10,143 nt of DNA from Candidatus Pelagibacter sp. (GTDB taxonomy: Bacteria; Pseudomonadota; Alphaproteobacteria; Pelagibacterales; Pelagibacteraceae), in contig JADHRH010000025.1 in the NCBI GenBank assembly GCA_016777545.1, forward strand, positions 1-10,143. The letters run 5' to 3'. The notes under the pieces are model-generated. The model made no database searches. It was not told the DNA's origin and saw only the letters and a list, made by a program, of their open reading frames with translations. The first letter of the stretch is position 1, and every line of letters starts with the position of its first letter. This document shows positions 7,634 to 10,143 of the stretch, in pieces. Position numbers and translations under genes: made by a program.

Positions 7634-8507
7634 CTTCTAATTTTTTTTTACTTGGAAAAAGCAATGCATAAAATTGCAGTAATACTGCAAAAAGAATAAT
7701 ACTGCCTCCAATTAATGTAAATAATGATGATCTTTCACCTGCAAATAAAAATGCCCATATAGGTCCTAAAACAGATTCGGATAACATTATAATACCAACC
7801 ATCGCAGAAGGAGTGCTTCGAGCACCCATAGTTATAAATATAAATCCAAATCCAACTTGAAAAAAACCTGCAGTAAATCCTAAAAAGATATCATTAGAGG
7901 AAATCATAAGTTTGTCTGATAACAAATATCCAATAATACATGAACTTACACCCGCAATAAATTGTGCGGGTACCATATCGACATTGGGAAATTTTCTCAC
8001 AATCATTATCAGAACAGCAAATGTAATAGGCATACTAAAAGCTGCTAAATTGCCAGACATTTCTCCTGGTGATAAAGAATTTCCAACCATTAACAAAACT
8101 CCAGTGATCGCAAGGATAATTGATACTAATGTTAAAGATGTAATTGTTTCTTTTAAGAATAAGTATCCAAATATTGCTAGAAACAATATTTGTGTTGAAA
8201 TGATAAAATTAGTGTTTGCAACAGTTGTATTATACATCGCAAAAACATATCCACAGAAACCCAAGGATAAAATAATTCCACCAAAAAACCCTGGTAATCC
8301 TGAGTCATAAAATGCCTTAAATAATTTTTGCTTATAAGTGATTACTAAAAACAACAAAATTGTTAATGAAAAAAATAATGACCGCCAAAATAATATTTGC
8401 CACAGAGTTGCACCCTCGAATGATTTTACAATCAAGCCTCCAAAGCTTAAGCAGCATGCACCCATAAAAACGAGTATCGGGCCAGGAATTTTGCTAATTA
8501 TTTTCAT
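7623..8507 (-). CDS. EamA/DMT-family membrane transporter
   Basis: A 294-residue integral inner-membrane protein with about ten hydrophobic helices, arranged as two five-helix EamA repeats (PF00892), the usual drug/metabolite transporter layout. The first repeat covers roughly 9-142 and ends with the helix after FLKETIT (near 116-122). The second covers roughly 150-284 and carries the equivalent FAGERSSLFTLIGG before its last helix. A Lys-rich cytoplasmic tail (PSKKKLEVDS) follows. Family members move amino acids, purines or other small metabolites, often as exporters; the substrate cannot be read from sequence. The ATG lies 14 bases inside the end of pxpC, so it is co-translated with pxpBC and may move the substrate or product of that enzyme. 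No Shine-Dalgarno is visible. Its last codons double as the -35 box of the gcv promoter. Confidence 0.93.
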   Translation of the reverse strand: MKIISKIPGPILVFMGACCLSFGGLIVKSFEGATLWQILFWRSLFFSLTILLFLVITYKQKLFKAFYDSGLPGFFGGIILSLGFCGYVFAMYNTTVANTNFIISTQILFLAIFGYLFLKETITSLTLVSIILAITGVLLMVGNSLSPGEMSGNLAAFSMPITFAVLIMIVRKFPNVDMVPAQFIAGVSSCIIGYLLSDKLMISSNDIFLGFTAGFFQVGFGFIFITMGARSTPSAMVGIIMLSESVLGPIWAFLFAGERSSLFTLIGGSIILFAVLLQFYALLFPSKKKLEVDS

Positions 8508-9447
8508 TTAAATATTTATTTGTATCAATCGTATATGCTTTAAATATATTCTGAGCTTCTGCAAGGCTTACTTCTTTAAATCTTATTTTAGATCCAGGTG
8601 TAAATTGACCAACTTGATCTAAATCTGCTGAAATAACAACTCCGATCTTTGGGTATCCTCCAATAGTTCCGTGATCAGAAAGCATTATAATTGGATTTCC
8701 ATCAGCTGGGACCTGGATTACTCCTCTTACAAGACCTTCTGATTTAATATTTGTGTTAACGATATTTTCTAACTTAGGTCCAGTCAATCTAATGCCCATT
8801 CGATCTGCATCTTTAGTTACTGAAAACTCATCATTAAAAAAACTATCTTGTGATTTTTTTGAAAAATAATTGAAATTAGTACCTTTAATTATTCTAATTA
8901 AATTATCAGAACTTTCATTATAATTTATTTTATTTTTTTTATTTAATACAAGATCTTGATTGTTAATTAGAATTTTATCTTGTAGTGAATATTTTTTACC
9001 ATTGTTTGGACCAATATTTGCTTTTGTATTTATTGAATAACTATTCCAAATCTTTTGTAATTTAAAACCATTGCTAACTGATAAATATCCATAAGCAGTA
9101 TTTTTGGTTGAGATTATATCTAATTGCTCTTCATCTTCTAAAGTATAACTTTCATAACAAGTGCCGTCTTCTATTGAACCATCTTTTTTAATAATCTTAA
9201 AAATTACATCACCAGTGATACAAAAATTAATTGAACCATTTTTTAATTTTAAGAGAGGGCCTTGATAAGCAAACTCTATAACTGCTTCATTTAACGAATT
9301 GTTTACAAGTTTATTACTTAAAACATAGTTTCTTTGATCAATTGCACCACTAATTGTAATGCCTAAGTGATACATGTGATTTCTTCCAATATCTTGGATT
9401 GTTGTATTAACTCCTGCTCTTAAAACTTCAAAATATGTATTACTCAT
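8494..9447 (-). CDS. pxpC: 5-oxoprolinase subunit PxpC (biotin-dependent carboxyltransferase / KipA family)
   Basis: A 317-residue protein of the KipA/allophanate-hydrolase-subunit-2 family. In E. coli and B. subtilis PxpA, PxpB and PxpC together hydrolyse 5-oxoproline to glutamate with ATP. Seen: VLRAGVNTTIQDIGR at 8-22, SGAIDQRN at 33-40 followed by NKLVNN at 45-50, DRMGIRL at 215-221, the near-invariant GLVRGVIQVPADGNPI at 238-253 and SDHGTIGGYPK at 257-267, and PGSKIRF at 284-290. Length is normal and no domain is missing. The start overlaps the pxpB end by 8 bases and the stop lies inside the transporter gene. The middle part (130-205) is Asn/Lys/Ser-rich and poorly conserved, as expected in an AT-rich genome. 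The name pxpC assumes a pxpA partner, which would lie elsewhere; a urea-amidolyase-like or other lactam/amide role is possible. Confidence 0.9.
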   Translation of the reverse strand: MSNTYFEVLRAGVNTTIQDIGRNHMYHLGITISGAIDQRNYVLSNKLVNNSLNEAVIEFAYQGPLLKLKNGSINFCITGDVIFKIIKKDGSIEDGTCYESYTLEDEEQLDIISTKNTAYGYLSVSNGFKLQKIWNSYSINTKANIGPNNGKKYSLQDKILINNQDLVLNKKNKINYNESSDNLIRIIKGTNFNYFSKKSQDSFFNDEFSVTKDADRMGIRLTGPKLENIVNTNIKSEGLVRGVIQVPADGNPIIMLSDHGTIGGYPKIGVVISADLDQVGQFTPGSKIRFKEVSLAEAQNIFKAYTIDTNKYLNENN

Positions 9448-10126
9448 TCCAATTTAAATATTCTTCTTTAGATATTTGATAAAAACTAATTCTATCTCCA
9501 GGTTTGATTAAAGCAGGTTCTTTGCTGTTTAAATTATCAAAAATTTTTTCAGGGGTATTGCCTATAATGTTCCATCCTCCAGGGCTTTCAAAAGTATAAA
9601 TGTTTACAAACTGCTCGGTTATTCCAACCGAACCTTTTGGAACTTTTAATCTTGGTGTCTCTAAACGATTACATCTAATGTCCTTATTTATATCTCCTAA
9701 AAAAGGCATACCCGCAATAAATCCTGTCATATAACAAAAGTATTCTTTATTTAAACTTAAGTTTAAAATTTCTTCTTTCGAGAGTTTAGTTATTTTTAAA
9801 ATTCTATTAAAATCTAGGCCAAATTCATCATCACAACAAATAGCAATCTTAATTTTTTTAAAGTTATCCTTGGTTTGATTTTTAACATCTAATGCTAAAA
9901 TTTTTTCTTTAACTTCGTTAAATGTAGTTTGAGACAAATCAAAATTGATGATTAATTTATTATAGGAGGGGATAATATTATTTATTCCAGTAGTTTCATT
10001 TGTCTCAACTAACTTTGAGATTTCATTAAAATAACAAATTACATTTGAATTTATTTGTTCATTTACGTCTGATCCGAAATCACAATATACTGATGCGTCA
10101 CCAAGATTTGATATATTTTTGATCAT
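9440..10126 (-). CDS. pxpB: 5-oxoprolinase subunit PxpB (KipI / allophanate hydrolase subunit 1 family)
   Basis: A 228-residue partner of PxpC. Family motifs: GFIAGMPFLG at 135-144, PRLKVPKGSVGIT at 158-170, ESPGGWNIIGNTP at 180-192 followed by KIFD, and PGDRISF at 209-215. The N-terminal 90 residues form the weaker conserved domain, beginning with SNLGDASVYCDFG. Family name and role come from PxpB, which forms a complex with PxpC and acts with PxpA in ATP-driven cleavage of 5-oxoproline; in B. subtilis the homologue KipI also inhibits the sporulation kinase KinA. The stop overlaps the pxpC ATG by 8 bases. Only 17 bases precede the start inside the window, so the promoter and any upstream pxpA cannot be judged. 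No strong Shine-Dalgarno precedes the ATG. Confidence 0.9.
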   Translation of the reverse strand: MIKNISNLGDASVYCDFGSDVNEQINSNVICYFNEISKLVETNETTGINNIIPSYNKLIINFDLSQTTFNEVKEKILALDVKNQTKDNFKKIKIAICCDDEFGLDFNRILKITKLSKEEILNLSLNKEYFCYMTGFIAGMPFLGDINKDIRCNRLETPRLKVPKGSVGITEQFVNIYTFESPGGWNIIGNTPEKIFDNLNSKEPALIKPGDRISFYQISKEEYLNWNE

Positions 10127-10143
10127 AGCATGTTATACTCTAA

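Noticed and set aside
7614..7636. Short inverted repeat AGTTGA...TCAACT at the transporter stop codon, a possible terminator
   Set aside because: The stem is only 6 base pairs, the loop is 9 bases and no U-run follows on the minus strand; the same bases fit the gcv promoter better.
7912..8310. Plus-strand open frame of 132 codons antisense to the transporter
   Set aside because: It mirrors the hydrophobic codons of the EamA gene, has no recognisable domain and no ribosome binding site of note.
10132..10137. TATAAC on the minus strand just before pxpB, a possible -10 box
   Set aside because: The -35 position lies outside the window, the implied start would fall on the ATG, and such hexamers are common in AT-rich DNA.

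Overview
The window is strongly AT-rich and gene-dense. Every convincing gene lies on the minus strand, so transcription runs from high to low coordinates, and neighbours mostly overlap or sit a few bases apart. The base composition, minimal spacers, scarce Shine-Dalgarno sequences and a glycine riboswitch directly before gcvT suggest a streamlined marine alphaproteobacterium of the SAR11/Pelagibacterales type. This is an inference from style and gene content; no marker gene in the window proves it.

Layout in the direction of transcription: (1) 10126 to 7623 holds pxpB, pxpC and a ten-helix EamA/DMT transporter. The genes overlap by 8 and 14 bases and form one unit, probably for ATP-dependent 5-oxoproline hydrolysis (or a related lactam) plus transport; the third subunit, pxpA, is not in the window. 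(2) 7622 to 7442 is the only sizeable non-coding stretch, 181 bases. It carries a good promoter that reaches into the last transporter codons, then a tandem glycine riboswitch running up to the gcvT start. (3) 7441 to 3097 holds gcvT, gcvH and gcvP, three of the four glycine cleavage components (the L protein, dihydrolipoyl dehydrogenase, is absent). (4) 3081 to the left edge holds a COG2907-type FAD/NAD-binding oxidoreductase, a DUF1365 protein and a cyclopropane-fatty-acyl-phospholipid-synthase-like methyltransferase cut off by the window edge. This looks like a phospholipid acyl-chain modification cassette. It follows gcvP after only 15 bases with no visible terminator, so it may share the riboswitch-controlled transcript.

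Most informative points: an 11-base perfect complement links the inter-aptamer linker of the riboswitch with the gcvT start codon, suggesting control of translation initiation. The methyltransferase has Ser and Gln where E. coli cyclopropane synthase has two bicarbonate-site residues (Cys139 and His266), which raises the possibility of a methylated or furan fatty acid product instead of a cyclopropane. The gene families are all known; the possible novelty lies in their regulatory coupling and in the chemistry of the lipid cassette. There is no tRNA, rRNA, CRISPR array, insertion sequence or convincing terminator, and no gene-free stretch longer than 300 bases.
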